Made by a program: the position numbers and the translations under genes. From positions 1 through 59,173 of the forward strand of contig NZ_BBIS01000055.1 in the NCBI RefSeq assembly GCF_000730605.1: DNA of 59,173 nucleotides, given 5' to 3'. Under the pieces are notes generated by a model, which saw only the letters and a list, made by a program, of their open reading frames with translations, was not told the origin of the DNA and searched no databases. Each line of letters starts with the position of its first letter. Positions within the stretch are counted from its first letter, which is position 1. Below are positions 42,875 through 53,008 of this stretch, one piece after another. The DNA comes from Pseudomonas monteilii NBRC 103158 = DSM 14164. GTDB taxonomy: Bacteria > Pseudomonadota > Gammaproteobacteria > Pseudomonadales > Pseudomonadaceae.

Positions 42875-44439
42875 CCGCCAGAGCACAGAGACGCCAACCC
42901 ATTTCCACCGGGTCCGAGTGGACGTTCGAGCTGATCCAGACCTACGATCGGGAAATCAGCCGCCTGGCCGAGCGTTACGCCCTGGACACCTACCCCAACC
43001 AGATCGAGGTGATCACGGCCGAGCAGATGATGGACGCCTACGCCTCGGTCGGCATGCCGCTGGGCTATCACCATTGGTCCTACGGCAAACAGTTCCTCAG
43101 CACAGAAAAGTCGTACAGCCGTGGCCAGATGGGCCTGGCCTACGAGATCGTGATCAACTCCGACCCGTGTATCGCTTACCTGATGGAAGAAAACACCATG
43201 TGCATGCAGGCACTGGTAATCGCCCATGCCTGCTACGGCCATAACAGTTTCTTCAAAGGCAATTACCTGTTCCGCACCTGGACTGACGCCAGTTCGATCA
43301 TCGACTACCTGGTGTTCGCCAAGCAGTACATCGCCCAGTGCGAAGAGCGTCATGGCATTGATGCAGTTGAAGACCTGATCGACTCCTGCCATGCCCTGAT
43401 GAACTACGGCGTCGACCGCTACAAGCGGCCCTACCCCATTTCTGCCGAGGAAGAGCGGCGTCGACAACAGGAGCGCGAGGAGCACCTGCAGCGCCAGATC
43501 AATGACCTGTGGCGCACCATTCCGAAAAGCGCGGATAAGGGTAACGACCGCGATGACGGGCGCTTCCCCGCCGAACCTCAGGAAAACATCCTGTATTTCA
43601 TCGAGAAAAACGCCCCGCTGCTTGAACCCTGGCAGCGCGAAGTGGTGCGCATCGTGCGCAAGATTGCCCAGTACTTCTACCCACAGCGCCAGACCCAGGT
43701 AATGAACGAAGGCTGGGCGACGTTCTGGCACTACACCCTGATGAACGACCTGTACGACGAGGGGTTGATTACCGAAGGCTTCATGATGGAGTTCTTGCAG
43801 TCGCACACCAGCGTGGTGTTCCAGCCTGGCTTCGACAGCCCGTACTACAGCGGCATCAACCCGTACGCACTGGGCTTTGCGATGTACACCGACATCCGCC
43901 GCATGTGCGAAAATCCGACCGAGGAAGATCGCCGCTGGTTCCCCGACATTGCCGGCAGTGACTGGCTTTCTACCATCAAGTTCGCCATGAGCAGTTTCAA
44001 GGACGAAAGCTTCATCCTGCAGTACCTGTCGCCTAAAGTGATGCGCGACCTCAAGCTGTTCAGCATCCTTGATGACGACCAGCGCGACGACCTGCTGGTG
44101 CCCGCGATTCACGATGAAGCCGGGTATCGGGTGATTCGTGAGCAACTGGCGGCACAGTACAACTTGGGTAACCGTGAACCGAACGTGCAGATCTGGAGCG
44201 TCGACCGCCGTGGCGACCGCTCGCTGACCCTGCGCCACCAGCAGCACAACCGCAAACCGCTGGGCGACTCGACCGATGAAGTGCTCAAGCACCTGCACCG
44301 CCTGTGGGGATTCGATATCCACCTGGAAACGGTGCAAGGTGAGCAGGTGATGAAGACCCATCACATGCCGCCACGTGGCGAGCACGGCGAAAGCGCGGAC
44401 TACGGTCGCATGGACCTGGCGGTCATCCACCACCTCTAG
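42871..44439 (+). CDS. spoVR: SpoVR-family protein
   Basis: A 522-aa member of the SpoVR family, named from a Bacillus sporulation gene but widespread in non-spore-formers; biochemical function unknown. Family signatures include YHHWSYGKQF, the stretch HACYGHNSFFKGNYLF, NEGWATFWHY, and YSGINPYALGFAMY, with several conserved His and Glu that could bind metal. The start overlaps the yeaH stop by 4 bases, showing coupling. It is the last gene of the module and is followed by a strong hairpin. Confidence 0.94.
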   Translation: MTARAQRRQPISTGSEWTFELIQTYDREISRLAERYALDTYPNQIEVITAEQMMDAYASVGMPLGYHHWSYGKQFLSTEKSYSRGQMGLAYEIVINSDPCIAYLMEENTMCMQALVIAHACYGHNSFFKGNYLFRTWTDASSIIDYLVFAKQYIAQCEERHGIDAVEDLIDSCHALMNYGVDRYKRPYPISAEEERRRQQEREEHLQRQINDLWRTIPKSADKGNDRDDGRFPAEPQENILYFIEKNAPLLEPWQREVVRIVRKIAQYFYPQRQTQVMNEGWATFWHYTLMNDLYDEGLITEGFMMEFLQSHTSVVFQPGFDSPYYSGINPYALGFAMYTDIRRMCENPTEEDRRWFPDIAGSDWLSTIKFAMSSFKDESFILQYLSPKVMRDLKLFSILDDDQRDDLLVPAIHDEAGYRVIREQLAAQYNLGNREPNVQIWSVDRRGDRSLTLRHQQHNRKPLGDSTDEVLKHLHRLWGFDIHLETVQGEQVMKTHHMPPRGEHGESADYGRMDLAVIHHL

Positions 44440-44451
44440 TGCAACGCCTTG

Positions 44452-44479
44452 ACGGCCGACAGGTTATCCTGTCGGCCGT
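44452..44479 (+). terminator. Strong hairpin after spoVR, just before cca
   Basis: A perfect 12-bp stem ACGGCCGACAGG (44452-44463) with CCTGTCGGCCGT (44468-44479), loop TTAT, ending only 15 bases before the cca start codon. A proper U tract is missing (TTATGG), so it may end spoVR mRNA or shape the cca 5' leader, or both. Confidence 0.6.
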
Positions 44480-44494
44480 TATGGAGAGCTGCAC

Positions 44495-45610
44495 ATGCAC
44501 ATCTACAAAGTCGGCGGCGCTGTGCGCGACCGCCTGCTCGGCCGCCCGGTCAGCGATATCGACTGGCTGGTGGTGGGCGCCACCGTCGAAGAAATGCTCG
44601 CCAAAGGCTATCGGCCGGTCGGCGCCGATTTCCCGGTATTCCTGCACCCGAAAACCGGCGAGGAATACGCGCTGGCGCGCACCGAGCGCAAGAGCGGGCG
44701 CGGCTATGGCGGTTTCACCTTTCACGCCAGCCCTGACGTGACCCTGGAAGAAGACCTGATCCGCCGCGACCTCACCATCAATGCGATGGCCGAGGATGAG
44801 GCGGGCACGGTGTACGACCCTTACCACGGCAAGGACGATCTCGATCAACGACTTTTACGCCACGTTTCCCCGGCGTTTGCCGAAGATCCTTTGCGTGTGC
44901 TACGCGTTGCCCGCTTTGCTGCCCGCTATGCACCACTGGGTTTCCGGGTTGCCGACGAAACCCTGGAGCTGATGCGTCAGATCAGTGCCTCTGGCGAGCT
45001 GCAGGCCTTGACTGCCGAACGTAGCTGGAAGGAAATCGAGCGGGCGCTAATGGAAGCCCAACCGCAGGTGTTCTTCCAGGTGCTGCGCGCGTGCGATGCC
45101 CTACAGGAGCTACTGCCTGAGCTTCTAGACGATTCCCAGGCCCTGGCGGCGCTGGAGCAAGCAGCTTTGCACAAGCAGCCACTGCACATACGCTGGGCCT
45201 GCCTGCTGCATGGGCTGGAACCAGCATCGATAAAAGCCGTCAACCAGCGCCTCAAGGCCCCGCGGGAATGCCAGGAATTGGCACTGCTGACAGGGGAATG
45301 CCTGGCACAGGGCAATCATGCGCTGGATTTACCTGCTGCGGCACTGCTGGAGCTGTTGCAAAAGTTCGATGTGTATCGGCGACCGCAGCGGTTCGAGGAC
45401 TTCATTGCCGCGTGCGAGATGGTGGCGCAGGGTGATGGCAAGGAGGGTTATCCACAGGCAGCTTATCTGCGGGGTGCATCCACCGCAGCGCGAGCGGTGG
45501 ATGTGAAGCCCTTGGTGCAGGCCGGGCTGACGGGCCAGGCACTGGGCGAGGCCCTAAAGGCTGAGCGATTGAAGGCGATTGAAGCCTACATCGGTGTTGC
45601 AGAAGGGTGA
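44495..45610 (+). CDS. cca: CCA tRNA nucleotidyltransferase
   Basis: Adds or repairs the 3' CCA end of tRNAs without a template. The 371-aa protein has the class II signature VGGAVRDRLLGRPVSDIDWLVVG (catalytic Asp pair), the RRDLTINAMAEDEAG motif, the amino-acid template helix near EDPLRVLRVARFAARY, and helical C-terminal domains. It is shorter than E. coli Cca because it lacks the C-terminal HD phosphohydrolase domain, as usual in Pseudomonas. A GGAGAG site lies 6 bases before the ATG. Confidence 0.95.
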   Translation: MHIYKVGGAVRDRLLGRPVSDIDWLVVGATVEEMLAKGYRPVGADFPVFLHPKTGEEYALARTERKSGRGYGGFTFHASPDVTLEEDLIRRDLTINAMAEDEAGTVYDPYHGKDDLDQRLLRHVSPAFAEDPLRVLRVARFAARYAPLGFRVADETLELMRQISASGELQALTAERSWKEIERALMEAQPQVFFQVLRACDALQELLPELLDDSQALAALEQAALHKQPLHIRWACLLHGLEPASIKAVNQRLKAPRECQELALLTGECLAQGNHALDLPAAALLELLQKFDVYRRPQRFEDFIAACEMVAQGDGKEGYPQAAYLRGASTAARAVDVKPLVQAGLTGQALGEALKAERLKAIEAYIGVAEG

Positions 45611-45622
45611 TTTTTCGGCTGT

Positions 45623-45728
45623 CTGTACTGGCCCTTTCGCGGCCAAAGCCGCTCCTACAGGGACCGCGCTTGCTCGGCATCCCGCGATCCCTGTAGGAGC
45701 GGCTTTGGCCGCGAAAGGGCCGGTACAG
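45623..45728. repeat. Pair of inverted REP elements between cca and folK
   Basis: A perfect 34-base inverted repeat (45630-45663 and 45688-45721; arm begins GGCCCTTTCGCGGCCAAAGC) separated by 24 bases, with further outer similarity CTGTAC. This is another frequent P. putida REP type. It fills the gap between the convergent genes cca and folK and can form a large hairpin on either strand. Confidence 0.9.
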
Positions 45729-45730
45729 AC

Positions 45731-46240
45731 TTATGCCGGTGTCAACTGCAATCCACGCCACTCAAAGGCGACCGGCGCCAACACCTGATCGATCTGCGCC
45801 TCTTGCCACAACTGCGCCATGGTCTTGCCCGCCCCCGGATGCACCAGCTCAGGCGCCAGCAACGACAACGGCCACAGCACAAACGCGTTCTTCAGGATCT
45901 CGGCCCTGGGCAGCACCAGCCCATCGAACGTACCGTGCAAATCGTCATACATCAGCACGTCGATATCCAGCGGCAACCCTTTGCGGTCCGGCGCGTATCG
46001 GCCGTTGTCGGCCTCGATGAACTTCAGCCGGCGGTCCAGCTCGATCAAGGGCAACGCGGTTTGCCCGGTCACCACAAAGTTGATGAATGGCCCGCTCTTG
46101 ATCCCCACCGCCTGGCTTTCGAACGCCGGTGAGCAGCGCATGTCAGTCAGAATACCGGCCAGCGCATCGAGCCCGGCGCACAAGTGCGCCTCGCGGTCGA
46201 TGTTGCTGCCAAGGCCCAGGTAAACCGTGCTCAGAGACAT
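45731..46240 (-). CDS. folK: 2-amino-4-hydroxy-6-hydroxymethyldihydropteridine diphosphokinase
   Basis: Transfers pyrophosphate from ATP to the pterin in folate synthesis. The 169-aa product has the start YLGLGSNIDREAHL, the strand NFVVTGQTALP, and the hallmark PLDIDVLMYDD with LVLPRAEILKNAFVLWPL. ATG 46240 (MSLSTVYLGLGSN) lies inside the folB 3' end (10-base overlap), so the two folate genes are coupled. A second folK often exists elsewhere in Pseudomonas. Confidence 0.93.
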   Translation of the reverse strand: MSLSTVYLGLGSNIDREAHLCAGLDALAGILTDMRCSPAFESQAVGIKSGPFINFVVTGQTALPLIELDRRLKFIEADNGRYAPDRKGLPLDIDVLMYDDLHGTFDGLVLPRAEILKNAFVLWPLSLLAPELVHPGAGKTMAQLWQEAQIDQVLAPVAFEWRGLQLTPA

Positions 46241-46587
46241 CCGCGCTCGATCTCCACGCCTACACCACCACGGGCCGCCGGCACCGCCCCCGGCTTGGTC
46301 AGTTTCAACCGCACCCACGGGATCTGGAACTCTTCCATCAAAGTGGCCACCAGGCGCTCGGCAAAGGTTTCCACCAACTCGAAACGTGCCTGCTCGGCAA
46401 ACGCCTGGACGCGCGCCGACACGCTGGCATAGTCCAGCGCCAGGCTCAGGTCGTCACCCGCCGCCGCCGGGCGGTTGTCCCAGGCGAAGCTCAGGTCCAG
46501 GCGCAAGCACTGGCGAATATCCCGCTCCCAGTCATAGGCACCGATGACGGTATCGACTTCCAGGCCTTCGATGAACACTCTGTCCAA
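46231..46587 (-). CDS. folB: Dihydroneopterin aldolase
   Basis: Cleaves dihydroneopterin to the hydroxymethylpterin used by FolK. The 118-aa protein has DRVFIEGLEVDTVIGAYDWER at the N terminus, LDYASV, catalytic region ETFAERLVATL, and KPGAVPAA near the end. The start is the unusual TTG at 46587: it begins the conserved MDRVFIEG sequence, GGAGAGAAG lies just before it, and no ATG is available in frame upstream. Divergent from plsY. Confidence 0.9.
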   Translation of the reverse strand: MDRVFIEGLEVDTVIGAYDWERDIRQCLRLDLSFAWDNRPAAAGDDLSLALDYASVSARVQAFAEQARFELVETFAERLVATLMEEFQIPWVRLKLTKPGAVPAARGGVGVEIERGCL

Positions 46588-46661
46588 GCACTTCTCTCCA
46601 CAGCACGACAAGGGCGACTGGCGCCGTTAGAATCAGGGCGTCCTCGCCCGGAATAGTTAGC

Positions 46662-47231
46662 ATGTTTTGGTTACTGGCGTTGCTCGCCTACCTGCTCGGC
46701 TCGCTGTCCTTCGCCATTGTCCTAAGCCGCCTTTCGGGCAGCCCGGACCCGCGTTCCAGCGGCTCAGGCAATGCCGGCGCCACCAACATGCTACGCCTGG
46801 CAGGCCGTAAACTGGCGATCCTGACCCTGCTCGGCGACCTGTGCAAGGGCCTTTTGCCGGTATTGCTTGCCCGCTTTGCCGGGCTGGACCTGCACGCGCA
46901 AGCCTGGGTAGGCGTGTGTGCGGTGCTGGGCCACCTGTTCCCGCTGTATTTCTGCTTCCGCGGTGGCAAAGGCGTAGCCACCGCCGCCGGCATGCTCATG
47001 GGCCTGTACTTCCCGGCCGCGCTGCTGGCCATAGGCGCCTGGCTACTGACGTTCTACCTTACCCGTACCAGCTCGCTGGCGGCGCTGATTGCCACGCCAT
47101 TGACCTTGCCATTGCTGGCCTGGCGCGAGCCGGAAGCCCTGCTACCGATCACCGTGCTGACGGTGATGATCGTGTGGCGCCACCGCAGCAACCTACGCGA
47201 CCTGTTTGCCGGGCGCGAACGGCACTTCTGA
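46662..47231 (+). CDS. plsY: Glycerol-3-phosphate acyltransferase PlsY
   Basis: Inner-membrane acyltransferase that makes lysophosphatidic acid from acyl-phosphate and glycerol-3-phosphate, the first phospholipid step. The 189-aa protein has five hydrophobic helices and the family motifs GSGNAGATNMLR (residues about 35-46), the segment GHLFPLYFCFRGGKGVATAAG, and a third motif near HRSNLRDLFAGRE. Start ATG 46662; TATGTTT context without strong SD but GGAAT upstream. Convergent with tsaD (3-base gap). Confidence 0.95.
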   Translation: MFWLLALLAYLLGSLSFAIVLSRLSGSPDPRSSGSGNAGATNMLRLAGRKLAILTLLGDLCKGLLPVLLARFAGLDLHAQAWVGVCAVLGHLFPLYFCFRGGKGVATAAGMLMGLYFPAALLAIGAWLLTFYLTRTSSLAALIATPLTLPLLAWREPEALLPITVLTVMIVWRHRSNLRDLFAGRERHF

Positions 47232-47234
47232 AAC

Positions 47235-48260
47235 CTACAGCGGCGGCAACTGTTCCATCGGCCAGCGTGCCTGCACGCTGATGGCCAGGTCCTGCTGCTG
47301 CCCGGCCAACAGGCGCTGGCAGCCGGCGTAAGCGATCATCGCGCCATTGTCGGTACAAAACTGTGGCCGCGCGTAGTACACGTTGCCCTTGATGCTGCCG
47401 AGCATGTCCTCGAGGGACGCCCGCAACGCCTTGTTGGCACTCACGCCACCGGCGATGACCAGGCGCTTGAGGCCAGCCTGCTTGAGCGCCCGCTTGCACT
47501 TGATGGTCAAAGTCTCCACCACCGCCTGCTGGAATGCCAGGGACACGTCGCAACGGGTTTGCTCACCGTCGTCGCCAGCATCCTTGCATTGCTGCCAGGT
47601 GTTGAGGGCGAAGGTTTTCAAGCCGCTGAAGCTGAACTCCAGGCCCGGGCGATCAGTCATCGGCCGTGGGAAAACGAAACGCCCAGGCACACCCTTTTCA
47701 GCAAGGCGCGCGATTTCCGGGCCACCAGGGTAGTTGAGACCGATCAGCTTGGCGGTCTTGTCGAACGCTTCACCGGCAGCGTCATCCAGGCTCTCGCCCA
47801 GCAGTTCGTACTGGCCGATACCATCGACCCGAACCAACTGGGTATGCCCGCCGGAAACCAACAAAGCGACGAACGGAAACTCCGGTGGGTTTTCTTCCAG
47901 CATGGGCGCCAGCAAGTGGCCTTCCATGTGGTGTACGCCAATTGCCGGAATGTCCCAGGCAAAGGCCAGTGCCTGGGCGCAGGAGGCACCCACCAGCAAA
48001 GCACCGACCAGGCCAGGGCCTGCGGTGTAAGCGATGGCGTCGATCTCGGTGGCGACACAGCCGGCCTCGTCCAGCACCTGGCGGATGAGCGGCAGCATGC
48101 GCTTGACGTGGTCACGCGAGGCAAGCTCGGGCACCACACCGCCAAACACGCGGTGCAGGTCGATCTGGCTGAACAGTGCGTCGGCCAACAAACCGCGTTC
48201 ACTGTCGTATAATGCGACACCAGTTTCGTCGCAGGATGTTTCCAATCCCAGTACTAGCAT
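47235..48260 (-). CDS. tsaD: tRNA N6-adenosine threonylcarbamoyltransferase TsaD
   Basis: With TsaB, TsaC and TsaE makes t6A at position 37 of ANN-decoding tRNAs. The 341-aa ASKHA-fold protein has GLETSCDETGVALYD at the start, the metal-binding HHMEGHLLAP (H-x-x-x-H), the glycine motif VSGGHTQLV, and GGVSANKALR near the C terminus, all intact. It is divergent from rpsU, the classical neighbour order in gamma-proteobacteria. This gene was formerly called gcp (O-sialoglycoprotein endopeptidase). Confidence 0.96.
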   Translation of the reverse strand: MLVLGLETSCDETGVALYDSERGLLADALFSQIDLHRVFGGVVPELASRDHVKRMLPLIRQVLDEAGCVATEIDAIAYTAGPGLVGALLVGASCAQALAFAWDIPAIGVHHMEGHLLAPMLEENPPEFPFVALLVSGGHTQLVRVDGIGQYELLGESLDDAAGEAFDKTAKLIGLNYPGGPEIARLAEKGVPGRFVFPRPMTDRPGLEFSFSGLKTFALNTWQQCKDAGDDGEQTRCDVSLAFQQAVVETLTIKCKRALKQAGLKRLVIAGGVSANKALRASLEDMLGSIKGNVYYARPQFCTDNGAMIAYAGCQRLLAGQQQDLAISVQARWPMEQLPPL

Positions 48261-48346
48261 GGGTTCGTCCCTTGTGGGGGCTGAATTCGAAGCCGCGCAT
48301 GATAGTCCCCGTGTCGGATGCCGACCAGCGGTTTTCGATCAGAGGC

Positions 48347-48387
48347 TTTGCATTCCGGCTTGCTAAGGGTTAACATCCGCAACCCTT
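48347..48387 (+). promoter_or_regulatory. Candidate rpsU promoter overlapped by an inverted repeat
   Basis: TTTGCA (48347-48352), 18-base spacer, then TAACAT (48371-48376). AAGGGTT (48365-48371) and AACCCTT (48381-48387) form a perfect 7-bp inverted repeat across the -10 region, either an operator or a start-site hairpin. Promoter match is moderate. Confidence 0.35.
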
Positions 48388-48464
48388 GAAAACCGACGTT
48401 CTCCAGCACACCTTTGTTTTGCCAGGAGCACGTCTACCCCGGTAATGAATTAAGGTAGCCCTGG

Positions 48465-48680
48465 ATGCCAGCCGTCAAAGTTAAAGAGAACGAACCCTTC
48501 GACGTAGCTCTGCGTCGTTTCAAGCGCTCCTGCGAAAAAGCCGGTGTACTGGCTGAAGTTCGTAGCCGCGAGTTTTACGAGAAGCCGACCGCAGAGCGTA
48601 AGCGCAAAGCAGCTGCCGCTGTTAAGCGTCACGCCAAGAAAGTTCAGCGCGAACAGCGCCGCGCCGTTCGTCTGTACTAA
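48465..48680 (+). CDS. rpsU: 30S ribosomal protein S21
   Basis: Small basic ribosomal protein, 71 aa, needed for initiation on the 30S subunit. It begins MPAVKVKENEPFDVALRRFKRSCEKAGVL and ends with the basic KRHAKKVQREQRRAVRLY. First gene of the macromolecular-synthesis operon rpsU-dnaG-rpoD, divergent from tsaD. AAGG lies 9 bases before the ATG. Differential stability of the three parts of this mRNA is known in E. coli and a hairpin follows this gene. Confidence 0.97.
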   Translation: MPAVKVKENEPFDVALRRFKRSCEKAGVLAEVRSREFYEKPTAERKRKAAAAVKRHAKKVQREQRRAVRLY

Positions 48681-48981
48681 TACAGGCGTTCAACGCAAAG
48701 CTTCTGCCCTGCCCGGCTAACCGCCGGGCGATGGCAGTGGTCGTTTCAAACTTGAGCAGCTAGCTCAAGGCCCTGCACAAGCGTCATGCGAACTGCACAT
48801 GGGCAACCTGCCTGAAACGTCAGAGCTGGTCTTCCTTGTTGTATGACCAGACGTGCACGTCCGACTGACGGGCCCTCAAGGGCCGGCGACGAGCACACTC
48901 CCTCGCACTTCCCCAAGCAACACTCGCCCCATTCGGCGCGTGAGCGATTAGACTTGCCAGTTGCCAGATGACGAGACTGCC
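48681..48981 (+). other. rpsU-dnaG spacer with hairpin
   Basis: This 301-base gap has no gene I can support. A hairpin at 48704-48737 has a perfect inner stem GCCCGGC (48711-48717) with GCCGGGC (48723-48729), loop TAACC, and an outer CTGCC/GGCAG pairing. A weak U tract means only partial termination, which would lower dnaG expression relative to rpsU, as with the E. coli internal terminator. The remaining bases hold no recognised motif; an alternative dnaG promoter could lie there but was not seen. Confidence 0.55.
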
Positions 48982-50964
48982 ATGGCCGGGCTGATTCCCC
49001 AGAGCTTCATTGACGACCTGATCAACCGCCTCGACATCGTCGACGTGGTGAGTTCGCGCGTCCAGCTGAAAAAAACCGGCAAGAACTACTCCGCCTGCTG
49101 CCCGTTCCACAAGGAGAAAACCCCCTCCTTCACGGTCAGCCCCGACAAGCAGTTCTACTACTGCTTCGGCTGCGGCGCCGGCGGCAACGCCCTGGGCTTC
49201 GTCATGGACCACGACAATCTGGACTTCCCCCAGGCCGTCGAGGAACTGGCCCGCGCAGCCGGCATGGAAGTGCCCCGCGAACAGGGCCGCCGCGACCACA
49301 AGCCGCGCCAGCCCACCGACTCGCCACTGTACCCGCTACTGGATGCCGCCTCGGAGTTCTACCGCCAGGCCCTGCGCAGCCACCCGACCCGCAAGGCGGC
49401 GGTGGACTACCTCAAAGGCCGCGGCCTGTCCGGGGAAATTGCCCGCGACTTCGGCCTGGGCTTTGCCCCGCCAGGCTGGGACAACCTGCTCAAGCACCTG
49501 GGTGCCGACACCCTGCAGCAGAAAGTGATGATCGACGCCGGCCTGCTGATCGAGAACGCCGAAAGCGGCAAGCGTTACGACCGCTTCCGCGACCGGGTGA
49601 TGTTCCCGATCCGCGACAGCCGTGGGCGCATCATCGCCTTCGGCGGCCGGGTGCTCGGCGACGACAAACCCAAGTACCTGAATTCCCCGGAAACCCCGGT
49701 GTTCCACAAGGGCCAGGAACTGTACGGGCTGTACGAGGCGCGCAAGCACAACCGCAACCTCGACGAAATCATCGTCGTCGAGGGCTACATGGACGTCATC
49801 GCCCTGGCCCAGCAAGGCTTGCGCAATGCCGTGGCCACCTTGGGCACCGCCACCAGCGAAGAGCACCTCAAGCGGCTGTTCCGCGTGGTGCCCAGCGTGC
49901 TGTTCTGCTTCGACGGCGACCAGGCCGGGCGCAAGGCCGCCTGGCGTGCGCTGGAGTCGACCCTCTCGAACCTGCAGGACGGCCGCCGCGCGCGCTTCCT
50001 GTTCCTGCCCGAAGGCGAAGACCCGGATAGCCTGGTGCGCGCCGAAGGCACCGATGCCTTCAAGGCCCGTATCAACCAGCACGCCCAGCCACTGGCTGAC
50101 TACTTCTTCGAGCAGCTGAGTGTCGAAGCCGACCCTCGCTCACTGGAAGGCAAGGCGCACATGGCGACCCTGGCCGCACCGTTGATCGAAAAGATCCCTG
50201 GCGCCAACCTGCGCCAGTTGATGCGCAACCGTCTGAAGGAAATCACCGGCCTCGACCCGCAGCAGGTCGAGCAACTGGCGCAACAGGCACCCGCGGCCAA
50301 CAGCGTGCCGGACTACGACCCTGGCTACGACTACGACGCCATGGCCAGCTACACCCCCGACTTCGGCGACATGCCGCAGCACGACTACGCCCCTGTTCAT
50401 CAGGGACAGCAGTGGAAGCCGAACAAGGGCGGCGGCAAGAAGCAATGGAGCGACAAGCCTTGGGACAAGAACCGCAAAGGCGGCAAACCCTGGCAGCAAC
50501 GCGACGAAGCGCCACCGCGCGTACCGGCCCCGGTCGAGCCACCTACCCTGGCGGCCTTGCGCACCCTGCTGCACCACCCGCTGCTGGCCGGCAAGGTGGA
50601 AGACGCCAGCCATTTTGCCGACGAAGAACACCTGTACAGCCAGCTGCTGGTGGCGCTGATCGAAGCCGCGCAGAAAAATCCTGGGCTAAGCTCAATGCAG
50701 CTGATCGCACGTTGGCACGGCACCGAACAGGGCCGGCTGCTGCGGGCGCTGGCAGAAAAGGAATGGTTGATCGTGGCCGACAACCTTGAACAACAGTTTT
50801 TCGACACTATAACTAGCTTGTCCGCCCGCCAACGCGAGCGCAGCCTGGAACAACTGCTCAGGAAATCACGTCAAAGCGAATTGACCAGCGAGGAAAAAAC
50901 CCAGCTCCTCGCCCTGCTGAGCCGGAATGTTCCCGCACAAACGCCGACCTCATCTGGCGCGTGA
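48982..50964 (+). CDS. dnaG: DNA primase
   Basis: Synthesises RNA primers at the replication fork. The 660-aa protein has the N-terminal zinc-binding domain (CCPFHKEKTPSF, then YCFGCGAGGNA, about residues 38-66), the catalytic core with TOPRIM motif (VVEGYMDVIAL and FDGDQAGRKA, about 265-320), a Lys/Gly/Trp-rich linker (about 440-510), and the C-terminal helicase-interaction domain. ATG 48982 (MAGLIPQSF) matches the family start; the frame runs seven codons further upstream. Middle gene of the rpsU-dnaG-rpoD operon. Confidence 0.96.
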   Translation: MAGLIPQSFIDDLINRLDIVDVVSSRVQLKKTGKNYSACCPFHKEKTPSFTVSPDKQFYYCFGCGAGGNALGFVMDHDNLDFPQAVEELARAAGMEVPREQGRRDHKPRQPTDSPLYPLLDAASEFYRQALRSHPTRKAAVDYLKGRGLSGEIARDFGLGFAPPGWDNLLKHLGADTLQQKVMIDAGLLIENAESGKRYDRFRDRVMFPIRDSRGRIIAFGGRVLGDDKPKYLNSPETPVFHKGQELYGLYEARKHNRNLDEIIVVEGYMDVIALAQQGLRNAVATLGTATSEEHLKRLFRVVPSVLFCFDGDQAGRKAAWRALESTLSNLQDGRRARFLFLPEGEDPDSLVRAEGTDAFKARINQHAQPLADYFFEQLSVEADPRSLEGKAHMATLAAPLIEKIPGANLRQLMRNRLKEITGLDPQQVEQLAQQAPAANSVPDYDPGYDYDAMASYTPDFGDMPQHDYAPVHQGQQWKPNKGGGKKQWSDKPWDKNRKGGKPWQQRDEAPPRVPAPVEPPTLAALRTLLHHPLLAGKVEDASHFADEEHLYSQLLVALIEAAQKNPGLSSMQLIARWHGTEQGRLLRALAEKEWLIVADNLEQQFFDTITSLSARQRERSLEQLLRKSRQSELTSEEKTQLLALLSRNVPAQTPTSSGA

Positions 50965-50978
50965 GGCCCATGCTCGGG

Positions 50979-50984
50979 TATAAT
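50979..50984 (+). promoter_or_regulatory. -10 element of a possible internal rpoD promoter
   Basis: A perfect TATAAT lies 48 bases before the rpoD ATG and 15 after the dnaG stop, in GGGTATAATCC. No convincing -35 is present at 16-18 bases. Internal rpoD promoters are known in E. coli, so separate induction of sigma-70 is plausible. Unproven. Confidence 0.45.
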
Positions 50985-51031
50985 CCTCGGCTTGTTTTTT
51001 GCCCGCCAAGACCTTCAGTGGATAGGGTGTT

Positions 51032-52882
<1,851 letters not shown>

Positions 52883-52886
52883 AGAC

Positions 52887-52910
52887 AAACCCCGGCCCAG
52901 GCCGGGGTTT
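52887..52910 (+). terminator. Terminator of the rpsU-dnaG-rpoD operon
   Basis: AAACCCCGGC-CCAG-GCCGGGGTTT forms a 10-bp stem 5 bases after the rpoD stop, followed by TTCTTT. Canonical plus-strand rho-independent terminator. Confidence 0.92.
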
Positions 52911-53008
52911 TTCTTTAGTGACCCGAAACATAAAGCCCGGCTTCCACTGCACATCTGCCGCAATGCCCGTCTACACTCGACTTCAGACCACCTGAATGCG
53001 AGGCTGCC

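Noticed and set aside
48208..48213. Perfect TATAAT on the plus strand in front of rpsU
   Set aside because: It lies inside the tsaD coding region, 250 bases before rpsU, and no -35 is present at 16-18 bases. Probably chance.
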